This document shows positions 38,503-47,670 of a stretch of DNA of 64,000 nucleotides, piece by piece (within the stretch, counting starts at the first letter, position 1; every line of letters starts with the position of its first letter). The notes beneath the pieces are model-generated. The model ran no database searches and had not been told where the DNA came from. It saw only the letters and a list, made by a program, of their open reading frames with translations. Origin of the DNA: Microbulbifer aggregans (GTDB lineage: Bacteria; Pseudomonadota; Gammaproteobacteria; Pseudomonadales; Cellvibrionaceae); contig NZ_CP014143.1 in NCBI RefSeq assembly GCF_001750105.1, positions 1,591,001-1,655,000 of the forward strand. The letters are read 5' to 3'. Position numbers and translations under genes: made by a program.

Positions 38503-41500
38503 ATGAACAAAAAAATGCTGAAAAAATTTGCTCTGAAGCCGCTCTTTTACGGTCTGTGCGGTTTTTCTTTTACTTTTTCTACCTGTATCAGTGCCGAGCC
38601 CCTGACACTTTCCGATGTTCCTTTGCAGGCCACTGGTAAGGTCGAGCCTAACCTGATGATCCTGATGGACTCCTCCGGTTCCATGGCGTGGTACCTCGAT
38701 AAGAATGAGGACGCAGTAGATCCCGCCGACAGCCGTCTCTATATCGCCAAGGAAGCCGCGAAAACGGTTGTCCGCGGTATTGGCGATATGCGCGTCGGCC
38801 TGGCGCAATTTAATGGAGGTGACGGCGCGACAATCCTGAAGGGGCTCACCAGTATTGGTGGTGAGGGTGTAAGAGACAGCATCATTCAGGAGATTGATCA
38901 GATCGATGCTGATGGTACCACCCCGTTGGCGGAGGCCCTTGCTGATATCGGTCGGTATTACATTGAGGGCTATCCGAATCAGACTGTCAGCGTCTATCGC
39001 AGCCAGCCCGGGAGAGAGCAGGATGTTTCTGCCAGCGCGATCCTTGATGTAGAGCCGAATTACGCTACTGGCGTGGTCAAGCCCGGTACCGGGGAAAGTG
39101 CCTCAATCCAGCAATACTGCCAGAAGAACTTTGTGCTGGCTTTGACTGACGGCTTGCCAAACAATGACTCAGCTCGCAACCAGTATCTGCGTGACTACGA
39201 CGGTGATGGTAATTCAGAAGATGCCGATGCTCTCGATGATGTGGCCCAGGCCCTCTTCGATATCAACTGGCGTCCTGACCTGGTGGATCTGAATGATCCG
39301 GAGCACAAAAACAATATCGTCAGCTACTTCGTTGGTTTTGCCGATCCGGCTCTTGCGGATAATCAGCTGTTGAGGGATGCCGGCAGCCAGGGTGGGGGTA
39401 GTTACCAGTTTGCTGACAGTGCCGATAGCCTGGTTTCATCCCTGAATGATGCCGTCAATGCGATTTCAAACTCCATTGGTACTCAGGCCTCTGTCGCATT
39501 CAACTCAACCTCCCTGGATATCGGTTCGGTAATTTATTCGGCCAAGTTCGATACCTCTGACTTCAGCGGTCGCCTCTACGCTCGCTCACTGAATCCCGAG
39601 ACCGGGCGGATCGCTTCCACCCTTTGGGAGGCTTCTGAGAAACTTGCGGATGAAACGTCCTCGACCCGTGAAATCCTCACCTATTTTAATGGCCAGGGTG
39701 TTCCTTTGACCGGGGCAAGTTCGGGTGTGGATGGTGATCCAACAGACTCGCCCCATGAAGACGATCTCAATATCAACGACAGCAGTGGTGTTGCCGATGG
39801 GACCTGGACTGATCGCCTGAGCTACCTGCGTGGTGATACCACTAATGACGGCCTAAATGGGTATCGTCAGCGAGGTAGCTTCTCCTCACTGCTGGACGGC
39901 TTTACCGGTCCCAAGCTGCTGGGCGATATCGTCCACTCCACACCGATCTATGTCGGCAAGCCCGAACTCAACTGGCCTGCCAGCTTTGGCGGCAACAACA
40001 ACAATGAAAAATACGAACAGTTCAAGATCGATAACACCTCGCGCACACCAATGGTCTACGTAGGTGCGAACGATGGCATGCTGCATGGTTTCAATGCAGA
40101 AACCGGTGAGGAAGTTTTCGGCTACGTACCTTCGCTGGTCTTGGACGCCGCCAGGTATGAAGGCTTGCACTCCTTTACCCATAGCGAGTACAGCCACAAC
40201 TACTATGTCGACCTGACCCCCACGGTTTCGGATGTCTATATCGATCCAAATGGCGGAAATGGTAATCAGGAAGAGTGGATTTCTGTTCTGGTCGGTGGCT
40301 TGCGTGGCGGTGGCAAGGGTTACTTTGCCCTGAATGTGACTGACCCCAGCCATCTCAATGAGACTTTCGCCGACGAAGTCGTGATGTGGGAATTTGATGG
40401 GGCCGATGATGCCGCCAATCTCGGCCACTCCTACTCCGAGGCGCAGATCGCCAAGCTCAACAATGGAAAGTGGGCTGTCATCTTCGGTAACGGCTACAAC
40501 AGCGATAGTGGTCAGGCGGGTCTGTTTATTGTCTACATCGAGGATGGTGTCGACGGTAACTGGACTGCCGGTGAGTGGAAGTATATTCCGACAGGGGTTG
40601 GTACCGATGGGACCGGGCGAAAGAACGGTCTCTCTTCGCCTCGGCTGATCGACCTGAATGGCGATCGCCTTGTCGACCGTGTGTATGCTGGCGATCTGAT
40701 GGGTAATATGTGGTCGTTTGACCTGTCTGCTACGGCAGACACGGGCTGGGGCGTCTATGGCAACAAACCGCTGTTCAGTGCCGGAGCGATGGCCGGCCAG
40801 CCCTCGGCTGCCATTATGTCAGCGCCGCTGGTAGCCCGTAACACTGCGATTAGTAGTGCTGGTGCAAATGTTCTGGTGATGTTCGGAACCGGGCAGTATC
40901 TGAATGCAGGAGACCTTGTTGACGACCAAGCGGGTACTTTCTACGCGGTCTGGGATAATGACTATACCCTGGGCGCCAACTCGGTGGCCGCTGATGACCT
41001 GGCCACCCGGGAGCTTACGTTCGACGGCACCGCCCGTAAGATCGATTACGATAGCCTGAATACCGAGACGCTCGATTGGACAACGCATCAAGGCTGGAAG
41101 ATCATACTGGATACCGGCGATGTGAATGGTTCAGGCTACGCCGGGGAGCGGGTGATTTCCTCGGCCACACTACGCCGTAATACTCTGTTCTTCAGCACGG
41201 TAAGCCCCAACCCTCAGCCCTGTGCGTCCAGTGGCCGCGGGTACCTGATGAGCCTCGACTTCCGCACGGGTGAGGCAAACGATGATGCCGTGGCCGACTT
41301 CAACAATGACGGCTCCATCGATGCTCAGGATGATGGCTATGTCGGCATGGCTTTTGATGGCTGTGTCGGTGGCGGCTGTGATGAGGACGGCGGTTCCGGC
41401 GGTAGTGATCCAGGTATGCCCGGCCAGTCCGGCTTTATCGGCGATGTACGCTGTACTCCGGGGAGCAGCGGCGATGTAATATGTGATGACATCGAAGTGG

Positions 41501-41553
41501 GCGACGAGGAGCGTGAAGGGCGCTTGGCTTGGGAGGAGTTCTCCCCCAGATAG
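38503..41553 (+). CDS. pilY1: PilY1-type pilus tip adhesin (copy 2)
   Basis: 1016 residues. Same plan as copy 1: signal peptide to about 31, VWA-like domain with DSSGS at 56-60, propeller with calcium loop DLNGDRLVD at 717-725 and EF-hand-like loop DFNNDGSID from 932, and the conserved tail MPGQSGFIGDVRCTPG...WEEFSPR. The VWA insert around residues 150-210 (YPNQTVSVYRSQPGREQDVSA) is unrelated in sequence to that of copy 1, suggesting different ligands for the two adhesins. Followed by pilE after 77 bases. Confidence 0.92.
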   Translation: MNKKMLKKFALKPLFYGLCGFSFTFSTCISAEPLTLSDVPLQATGKVEPNLMILMDSSGSMAWYLDKNEDAVDPADSRLYIAKEAAKTVVRGIGDMRVGLAQFNGGDGATILKGLTSIGGEGVRDSIIQEIDQIDADGTTPLAEALADIGRYYIEGYPNQTVSVYRSQPGREQDVSASAILDVEPNYATGVVKPGTGESASIQQYCQKNFVLALTDGLPNNDSARNQYLRDYDGDGNSEDADALDDVAQALFDINWRPDLVDLNDPEHKNNIVSYFVGFADPALADNQLLRDAGSQGGGSYQFADSADSLVSSLNDAVNAISNSIGTQASVAFNSTSLDIGSVIYSAKFDTSDFSGRLYARSLNPETGRIASTLWEASEKLADETSSTREILTYFNGQGVPLTGASSGVDGDPTDSPHEDDLNINDSSGVADGTWTDRLSYLRGDTTNDGLNGYRQRGSFSSLLDGFTGPKLLGDIVHSTPIYVGKPELNWPASFGGNNNNEKYEQFKIDNTSRTPMVYVGANDGMLHGFNAETGEEVFGYVPSLVLDAARYEGLHSFTHSEYSHNYYVDLTPTVSDVYIDPNGGNGNQEEWISVLVGGLRGGGKGYFALNVTDPSHLNETFADEVVMWEFDGADDAANLGHSYSEAQIAKLNNGKWAVIFGNGYNSDSGQAGLFIVYIEDGVDGNWTAGEWKYIPTGVGTDGTGRKNGLSSPRLIDLNGDRLVDRVYAGDLMGNMWSFDLSATADTGWGVYGNKPLFSAGAMAGQPSAAIMSAPLVARNTAISSAGANVLVMFGTGQYLNAGDLVDDQAGTFYAVWDNDYTLGANSVAADDLATRELTFDGTARKIDYDSLNTETLDWTTHQGWKIILDTGDVNGSGYAGERVISSATLRRNTLFFSTVSPNPQPCASSGRGYLMSLDFRTGEANDDAVADFNNDGSIDAQDDGYVGMAFDGCVGGGCDEDGGSGGSDPGMPGQSGFIGDVRCTPGSSGDVICDDIEVGDEEREGRLAWEEFSPR

Positions 41554-41630
41554 CGTTGCCGGCATCAGGTATTCAGAGCGCGGGCTGCTGTGGTGGCCCG
41601 TTGCAACATGGAAAATGGTAGACATCAAAG

Positions 41631-42089
41631 ATGATAAAAATACAGCGTGGCTTTACCCTGATCGAACTGATGATCGTTGTAGCGATCGTTGCCATCCTCG
41701 CGGCTGTTGCCTGGCCGTCGTACCAGAATCAGGTGCGTTCGACTAATCGCGCTGACGCGCAGGGTGCCTTGCTGGGGCTGGCGCAGGCGATGGAGCGGCA
41801 CTTTACTGAGAATGGTACTTATGAGGGGGCCGCGACTGCTGACGCCGACACTGGGGCGCCGCAGATCTTCCCGACAGAGTCTCCTCTGGATGGTGGTAAT
41901 AAAACGTATGACCTGCGTATTACTGCAGCAGATGGCTCTTCTTACACGTTACAGGCGCAACCAAAAGGTAGCCAGGCACCTGATGGAATCGTGCAGCTCT
42001 CCTCTAGCGGTGAGAAAGTCTGGGATCGTGATAACGACAGTGACCTGACTGAGGCCAGTGATCTCTGCTGGAACAAGACCTGTAGTTAA
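41631..42089 (+). CDS. pilE: Type IV pilus minor pilin PilE
   Basis: 152 residues. Leader MIKIQRG then FTLIELMIVVAIVAILAAVAWPSYQNQVRSTNRADAQ, a class IVa pilin helix with Glu5, and a C-terminal disulfide pair (LCWNKTC). The helix and NRADAQGALLGLAQAMERHFTENGTY segment fit PilE of Pseudomonas-like systems, which ends the minor pilin operon; here it occurs once, after block 2 only. Its TAA stop (42087-42089) overlaps the stop of the convergent FimT-like gene within a TTAA palindrome. Confidence 0.92.
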   Translation: MIKIQRGFTLIELMIVVAIVAILAAVAWPSYQNQVRSTNRADAQGALLGLAQAMERHFTENGTYEGAATADADTGAPQIFPTESPLDGGNKTYDLRITAADGSSYTLQAQPKGSQAPDGIVQLSSSGEKVWDRDNDSDLTEASDLCWNKTCS

Positions 42090-42682
42090 CCTGCCCCAGC
42101 TCCTATGGTAGCGGTGCACGACAGGTTTGCGCCGCTGCCATTCTCCACGACGCTATTCCCATCTTTGTCCCTGCCGAAATAGGGGCGTCCCATCGCATTC
42201 AGCACGATAATCCAGCCTTGCTGCTCGTTGCCGTCAGGCGGGCAGTAACTGAAATTACCACTCTGGTTTCTCGTCAATCCGTTCGGACGGAACTGCAAAT
42301 AGGACTTGTTGCCGAAGCTGCTCCAGGTGAGAGACGAACCTGCTGGTAGAGGCTCCATCACTCTCTCAATCTTCTCGTCACTGCTTCGGGAACCATCACC
42401 ATCGCTATCAACGAAAAGTAGGGCCCCGTCGGCCCAGGCTTCGCTGCAGGTCTGTCGATCTGCGCTGCCGCAGAGTGTGTAGATTTCGCCATGACCATAG
42501 GCTTTGCCCCGGCTGAGGGCGATCAGCTCGAAAAGCTTTTGTCGCTGAATTTCGGCCTGGTAGCGTTTGAGAAAATCACTCATCGGTGGTGCGGCGAGAG
42601 AGATCACTACACCGAGGATCGTCATCACTAGCATCAGCTCAATTAATGTGAATCCTCGAATATTTTTTATTATTTTTTTCAT
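42086..42682 (-). CDS. FimT/GspH-like pseudopilin (third copy)
   Basis: 198 residues. Leader MKKIIKNIRG, then FTLIELMLVMTILGVVISLAAPPMSDFLKRYQAEIQRQKL with Glu5. C-terminal GspH-type domain with cysteines in TLCGSADRQTCSEAW, FSYCPPDGNEQQGW and LSCTA. It resembles FimT of Pseudomonas more in placement (between pilE and pilR) than the two copies in the blocks. It is on the opposite strand to the minor pilins and converges on pilE, sharing the TTAA stop. Role in pilus assembly or DNA uptake is inferred from the family. Confidence 0.85.
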   Translation of the reverse strand: MKKIIKNIRGFTLIELMLVMTILGVVISLAAPPMSDFLKRYQAEIQRQKLFELIALSRGKAYGHGEIYTLCGSADRQTCSEAWADGALLFVDSDGDGSRSSDEKIERVMEPLPAGSSLTWSSFGNKSYLQFRPNGLTRNQSGNFSYCPPDGNEQQGWIIVLNAMGRPYFGRDKDGNSVVENGSGANLSCTATIGAGAG

Positions 42683-42787
42683 TATGGAGTCCTCCGTCCG
42701 TGAGGGAACTCCAGCATAATCATTCGGGTGCAGAAGCCAATCACACGCGCTTACAGCACGTGCGTATCAGATGTAAGCAGCGGGTGG

Positions 42788-44197
42788 TTAATCTTCGAGG
42801 CCAAGCTTCTTTAGTCGGTAGCGCAGCGACCGAAAACTGATACCCAGCTTCTGCGCGGCAGCAGTGCGGTTCCAGCGGGTTTCCTGCAGCGTACTTTCGA
42901 TCGTCTGCCGTTCAATGCTCTCCAGGAACTCATCCAGTGAACCGTAGTGGCCGGTTTCAAACTGGCCCCGGTACTGCTCATGGGAGTCAGCGATTGCCTC
43001 GGCCCGAGGGGAGCGGCTGACGGGGTTGACTGCGGAAGAGGGGCCGGCATCCTGCTCCAGGTTCAGGTCCTCCTCGCGAATGAGGCCCTCGTCACACAGG
43101 GTGAAGGCCCGTTCGAGAATGTTTTCCAGCTGGCGCACATTGCCGGGGAAGCGGTAGCGCTGCAATGCGCCGAGAGCGGCGGGGGCCAACTCTGGTGGAG
43201 GCGAGCCTGCGGCGCGAGCGATGCGTCGCAGGATGGTGTCCGCCAGCAGTGGGATATCGCCGGCGCGTTCCCGCAGTGCGGGTACCTGAATCTCGATGAC
43301 GTTGATACGGTAGTAGAGGTCGTTGCGGAACCGTCCCTCGATGACTTCCTGTGACAGGTCTTTATGGGTGGCGCACAGAATCCGCACGTCCACCGGAACC
43401 TCCTGGCCCGCGCCAATGGGACGCACCGCTTTCTCCTGGATGGTTCGCAGCAGTTTGACCTGCATCGGCAGCGGCAGGTCTGCAACTTCATCCAGAAACA
43501 GCGTACCGCCGGCGGCGCTCTGGAACAGGCCCGGCTTGTCCCGGTGGGCGCCAGTAAAGCTGCCTTTCTTGTGGCCGAAGAATTCACTCTCCATCAGCTC
43601 AGTGGGAATCGCCCCACAGTTGACGGCCACGAATGGTTGCTCGGCCCGGGGACCCTGCAGGTGAATGGAGCGCGCTGCCAGCTCTTTGCCGGAGCCGGAC
43701 TCGCCACTGATATAAATCGGTGCGTCACTACGGGCCACCTTGGCAATCTGCGCGCGCAGTTTGCGCATCGCAGGCGCCTCGCCCAGCAGAAGACGAGGAG
43801 CGGAAGTGGCGCTCTGGTCGTCGCGCTCACGGTTGAGTCGCAATGCCAATTGTACGAGGCCGCGGAGTCGCTCCAGGTCCACCGGCTTGCTGACAAAGTC
43901 GAAGGCGCCCAACTTCAGGGCGTTGATGGCGGTATCGGTATTGCCGTGGGCGGTGATGACTGCAATTGGCAGCTGGCCGTCCAGATCTCGCTGGATCCGT
44001 TCAACGAGCTCCAGGCCATCCCCGTCGGGCAGGCGCATGTCGGTGAGGCAGAAGTGGTAGCGGTGCTCCGCCAGCAAGCGGCGGGCCTGCTCCAGGGTGG
44101 CGGCGGTATGGCAGCGCACATCCATCCGCTGCAGGGTCAGCGTCAGGAGCTCACAGATATCCGGCTCGTCGTCGACGACCAGTGCCAGTGGTTGCAT
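42788..44197 (-). CDS. pilR: Sigma-54 response regulator PilR
   Basis: 469 residues, NtrC class. Receiver domain with D53 in CLTDMRLPDGD; AAA+ domain with Walker A GESGSGKE at 165-172, sigma-54 loop GSFTGA at 212-217 and Walker B GGTLFLDE at 230-237; C-terminal Fis-type helix-turn-helix (NRTAAAQKLGISFRSLRYRLKKLGL). In Pseudomonas PilR activates the major pilin gene pilA, which is not in this window. It lies 80 bases downstream of pilS. Confidence 0.95.
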   Translation of the reverse strand: MQPLALVVDDEPDICELLTLTLQRMDVRCHTAATLEQARRLLAEHRYHFCLTDMRLPDGDGLELVERIQRDLDGQLPIAVITAHGNTDTAINALKLGAFDFVSKPVDLERLRGLVQLALRLNRERDDQSATSAPRLLLGEAPAMRKLRAQIAKVARSDAPIYISGESGSGKELAARSIHLQGPRAEQPFVAVNCGAIPTELMESEFFGHKKGSFTGAHRDKPGLFQSAAGGTLFLDEVADLPLPMQVKLLRTIQEKAVRPIGAGQEVPVDVRILCATHKDLSQEVIEGRFRNDLYYRINVIEIQVPALRERAGDIPLLADTILRRIARAAGSPPPELAPAALGALQRYRFPGNVRQLENILERAFTLCDEGLIREEDLNLEQDAGPSSAVNPVSRSPRAEAIADSHEQYRGQFETGHYGSLDEFLESIERQTIESTLQETRWNRTAAAQKLGISFRSLRYRLKKLGLED

Positions 44198-44277
44198 GGT
44201 TCCAGTACTTTTATTTTTGCTTCCTGAGATTGCCCGATTATGACAGAGAAGCCGCCGGATTTGGTGGCCTCTGTCGG

Positions 44278-45876
44278 TTAGTGAACGATGCTTTCCACGG
44301 GCGCGAACTCGACCCGGAAGCAGCTCCTGTCGTAGCGGTCGCGGCAGTGGTAGAGGTTGATCTGGTTGGCCTCGCTAAGCTCCCGGGCAATGTAGAGGCC
44401 AAGGCCGCTGCCGCCCTGGCCGGTGGTGAAAAATGGCTCGAAGATCTGGTCCATGTGCTCCGGTGGTACCCCTGGCCCCTGATCGCTGATGTCGAGGACT
44501 GCGCAGTCTCTTTGCGGGTGCCGGTAGACCTCAAGGCCGAGCCAACGATGTCCGCAATTCTCCCGGGAGTGGTGCAGGGCGTTATTACAGAGGTTGGTAA
44601 CGATCTGCGCCAGTTGCTGTGCGTCGAATCGAGCCGGGATCTCCTCGTTGGGCATTTCCAGTTCGATAGTGGTGTCTGCCGGCGCCCCAGCGCGGAAGTC
44701 GGCCACAAACCGCTCGGTCCATAGACCCAGGTCCAGCAGGCGCGGTTCCGCCGGCTGGCGGCGCGACAGCTGCATCACGTTCTCCACGATCTGGTTCACG
44801 CGCAGGCTGTGGCGGCAGATGATATCGACCAGGTGACGGTCCTCGTCGCTGAGCTGGGGTGATTCGGACAGTAACTGGGCGGCGTGACTGATGGCGCCGA
44901 GCGGATTGCGGATCTCGTGGGCGATGGAGCCGGTGAGGTGGCCCAGGGAGGCCAGCTTGAGCTTTTGTGCCGCTTCAGCCAGCTTGCGGGTGTCCTCCAC
45001 AAACAACAATGTGCTATTGCCCTGTTCCCGCGGCAGGTTAGTGAAATTCACGCGCAGTTCACTGCCATTTTCTCCCTGCAGCAGCGGGGTGCCGAGGGAC
45101 GGATCCTTGCGCCAGTCGCGCACCAGTTTATGCAGTGCATTTTGGCCGTCAGCACCTGCTTGGAGCCGCTCCCCGAGCAACTGTTGCGCTGCACGGTTGA
45201 CCAGTTCCGGCTTGTTAGAGGGGTCCAGTACCAGTACGCCGGTGCGCATCCGTTCCACGATCTGTTGTGCCAGGCGCTGTAAGTGCGCCGCTTGGCGGCT
45301 CTGCTGATCCGCGCGGAGCGTAGCACTGCGAATGCGGCCGGACAGATACTGTAGCGCGCTGACCGTGGCAAACAGCAAAATGCCGAGGCTGCCGGCAGAG
45401 ACGATGTCCTGGGTGTCGGCAATCCCGGCGAGCAGTCCGTAAAGCTGCTGGCCGATGACCGCCATACTGGCGACGGCGGCAAAGAAAGCCCCCATGCGTC
45501 GATCCAGCAGCATCGAACCCACAGAGCAGTTGATCAGTAGCAGGTAACCGAGTCCGGAGTTCAGTCCGCCGCTGGCCTGAATCAGAATCAGGAATGCGAG
45601 GATGTCGCAGCCGAGAATGACACCAACCTGGCCGGTACTTGTGCGGTAGTGATTGCGGCTCAGGTAGAGGAGCCAGCCCAGGTTGAGGGCGCAATAGCTC
45701 ACCACGGTCTTCAGGTAGATGGCCGGGGCAGAATTGCCCACGGCACCGCGACCGAACTCCGAGTTGAAGATGCCGAGCAGTATCAGCGCAATGGCGACCC
45801 GGTAATAGGCGTAGATGCGCAACAGCTCATGATGTTGCAGGGTCAGGCCGCTGGCGGCGGGGGCTGTGCTGTTCAC
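44278..45876 (-). CDS. pilS: Sensor histidine kinase PilS
   Basis: 532 residues. Several membrane segments in the first 180 residues (PilS of Pseudomonas has six), a PAS-like domain (about 200-295), HisKA with H320 in GSIAHEIRNPLGAISHAAQLL and a HATPase domain (NNALHHS, DQGPGVPPEHMDQIFEPFFTT, GSGLGLYIARELSE). It phosphorylates PilR. GTG start. In Pseudomonas it senses inner-membrane pilin levels; same role inferred here. Confidence 0.94.
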   Translation of the reverse strand: MNSTAPAASGLTLQHHELLRIYAYYRVAIALILLGIFNSEFGRGAVGNSAPAIYLKTVVSYCALNLGWLLYLSRNHYRTSTGQVGVILGCDILAFLILIQASGGLNSGLGYLLLINCSVGSMLLDRRMGAFFAAVASMAVIGQQLYGLLAGIADTQDIVSAGSLGILLFATVSALQYLSGRIRSATLRADQQSRQAAHLQRLAQQIVERMRTGVLVLDPSNKPELVNRAAQQLLGERLQAGADGQNALHKLVRDWRKDPSLGTPLLQGENGSELRVNFTNLPREQGNSTLLFVEDTRKLAEAAQKLKLASLGHLTGSIAHEIRNPLGAISHAAQLLSESPQLSDEDRHLVDIICRHSLRVNQIVENVMQLSRRQPAEPRLLDLGLWTERFVADFRAGAPADTTIELEMPNEEIPARFDAQQLAQIVTNLCNNALHHSRENCGHRWLGLEVYRHPQRDCAVLDISDQGPGVPPEHMDQIFEPFFTTGQGGSGLGLYIARELSEANQINLYHCRDRYDRSCFRVEFAPVESIVH

Positions 45877-45919
45877 AGGGTGAATCCCGGAATTTTTTGT
45901 CGTTATTCTGACGGCCGGT

Positions 45920-45947
45920 GCTGACTTTGTCCGGCTCGCGGTACAAT
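45920..45947 (+). promoter_or_regulatory. Possible nadE promoter
   Basis: GCTGAC (45920-45925), 16-base spacer, TACAAT (45942-45947), about 28 bases before the nadE start. Confidence 0.4.
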
Positions 45948-45975
45948 TGCGGTCTGTATGGACCGAGGTGAGAAG

Positions 45976-47604
45976 ATGTCTACTTTGCAGCTAGTGCTGG
46001 CACAAATCAATTCCCTGGTGGGGGACATTCCCGGCAATACCGAGCGGGTGATCGATAGCGCCCGCGAGGCCTATCGGAAACACGGTGCCGATCTGGTGGT
46101 TTTCCCTGAACTGACGCTTTGCGGATACCCGCCGGAGGATCTGCTGCTACGGCCGAGCATGCAGCGGCGCATCGACGCCGCGCTGGCGCAGCTGAAAGCC
46201 GCGGAGCTGCCCTGCGCTGTACTGATTGGTTACCCGCGGGTTGTGGCCGGGGCCGTCTTCAATATGGCGGGGCTGCTGGTAGACGGCGAGCTGGTGGTTG
46301 AGTATGCCAAGCAGAAGCTGCCGAACTACCAGGTGTTCGACGAGCTGCGTTACTTCGTCGCCGGTGACAAACCCTGTGTGGTAGATATTGCTGGCATTCC
46401 GACGGCCATCACCATTTGCGAGGACATCTGGCATCCGCAGCCTGTGGCCCAGGCTGCGGCAGCGGGCGCAAAGCTGATGCTCAATATCAATGCTTCTCCC
46501 TTCCACCGTGGCAAGGCGCAGGAGCGGCTGGAACTGCTCGGGGCGCAGGCACGCGCGGGCAATATGCCCATCGTATACGTCAACTGGGTGGGCGGTCAGG
46601 ATGAGCTGGTGTTTGACGGTGGTTCCTTCGCCGTCGACAGTCAGGGCAAGCTCGCTGTTCGCGCGCCGGAGTTCACCGAACAGCTGCTGCCTCTCCAGGT
46701 GGAGCAGAAGGGCGGGGCGGTGACCCTGCACTCAGGGGCGATTACCCCGGCTCAGGAGGATCTCGCCTCTGTGTACCAGGCACTGGTGCTGGGGGTGCGG
46801 GACTACGTTAACAAGAATGGTTTCAACGGCGTCGTCCTGGGCCTTTCTGGCGGCATCGACTCGGCTTTGACTCTGGCCATCGCGGTCGACGCGCTCGGCA
46901 AGGAGCGTGTGGAGGCAGTGATGATGCCGTTCCGCTACACCTCCGAGCTGAGCCGCAATGACGCCGCGGATCAGGCCGAGCGCCTCGGCGTCAACTACCG
47001 GGTGATCAGTATCGAGCCCATCTTCGATGCCTTTATGGCTGCCCTGGCGAGCGAGTTCGAGGGAATGGCACGGGATACCACCGAGGAAAACCTGCAGGCG
47101 CGCTCCCGCGGCGTGCTGTTGATGGCCATCTCCAACAAGAAAGGGGCCATGGTGCTGACCACCGGTAACAAGAGTGAGATGGCGGTGGGCTATGCCACCC
47201 TGTATGGCGATATGGTGGGGGGCTACAACGCCCTGAAAGATGTGCCGAAGACGCTGGTCTATGCCCTCTCCCGTTACCGGAATACCCTCTCCGAAGTGAT
47301 TCCGGAGACCGTGATTACCCGGCCACCCAGCGCCGAGCTGGCACCGGACCAGGTGGACTCCGACAGCCTGCCGGATTACGACGTGCTGGACCAGATCCTG
47401 AATCTGTATGTGGACCAGGATATGAGCGCAGCCGATATCGTGGCCGCGGGCTTCGAGCGTGAGGTGGTCGAGCGGGTGGTCCGGTTGGTGGACCGCAATG
47501 AATACAAGCGCCGCCAGTCGGCGGTCGGGGTGCGTATCTCCCGCCGTGGCTTCGGTCGCGATCGGCGCTACCCGATCACCAATGGCTGGAAGGCCGGGGA
47601 GTGA
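45976..47604 (+). CDS. nadE: Glutamine-dependent NAD+ synthetase
   Basis: 542 residues, the long two-domain form. N-terminal carbon-nitrogen hydrolase (glutaminase) domain, about 1-260, with catalytic segments VVFPELTLCGYPPEDLL, YAKQKLPNY and TICEDIW (Glu, Lys, Cys triad). C-terminal synthetase domain with pyrophosphate loop LSGGIDSALTLAI and TTGNKSEMAVGY. It amidates nicotinate adenine dinucleotide using glutamine. GAGGTGAGAAG precedes the ATG at 45976; an ATG at 45958 is possible but has no such site. Confidence 0.97.
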   Translation: MSTLQLVLAQINSLVGDIPGNTERVIDSAREAYRKHGADLVVFPELTLCGYPPEDLLLRPSMQRRIDAALAQLKAAELPCAVLIGYPRVVAGAVFNMAGLLVDGELVVEYAKQKLPNYQVFDELRYFVAGDKPCVVDIAGIPTAITICEDIWHPQPVAQAAAAGAKLMLNINASPFHRGKAQERLELLGAQARAGNMPIVYVNWVGGQDELVFDGGSFAVDSQGKLAVRAPEFTEQLLPLQVEQKGGAVTLHSGAITPAQEDLASVYQALVLGVRDYVNKNGFNGVVLGLSGGIDSALTLAIAVDALGKERVEAVMMPFRYTSELSRNDAADQAERLGVNYRVISIEPIFDAFMAALASEFEGMARDTTEENLQARSRGVLLMAISNKKGAMVLTTGNKSEMAVGYATLYGDMVGGYNALKDVPKTLVYALSRYRNTLSEVIPETVITRPPSAELAPDQVDSDSLPDYDVLDQILNLYVDQDMSAADIVAAGFEREVVERVVRLVDRNEYKRRQSAVGVRISRRGFGRDRRYPITNGWKAGE

Positions 47605-47613
47605 TTTTCTGAG

Positions 47614-47655
47614 AACAATAAAAAACGGCGCCATCAGGCGCCGTTTTTTATTGTT
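47614..47655. terminator. Bidirectional terminator between nadE and bamD
   Basis: A 19-bp perfect stem, 47614-47632 against 47637-47655, with GC core ACGGCGCC/GGCGCCGT and A/T flanks; loop ATCA. Serves both convergent genes. Confidence 0.95.
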
Positions 47656-47670
47656 GGTGCGGGAGCGGGG

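Larger units (their letters stand above)
35877..41553 (+). repeat. Minor pilin block, copy 2 of tandem duplication
   Basis: Second fimT-pilV-pilW-pilX-pilY1 set, about 6.2 kb downstream of the first and followed by pilE. Gene lengths differ only slightly (174/157/356/178/1016 residues against 165/159/360/186/1034). Confidence 0.92.

Noticed and set aside
29637..41553. Assembly artefact as explanation for the duplicated pilin block
   Set aside because: The copies differ at many synonymous sites and in gene lengths, so they are not the same sequence read twice.
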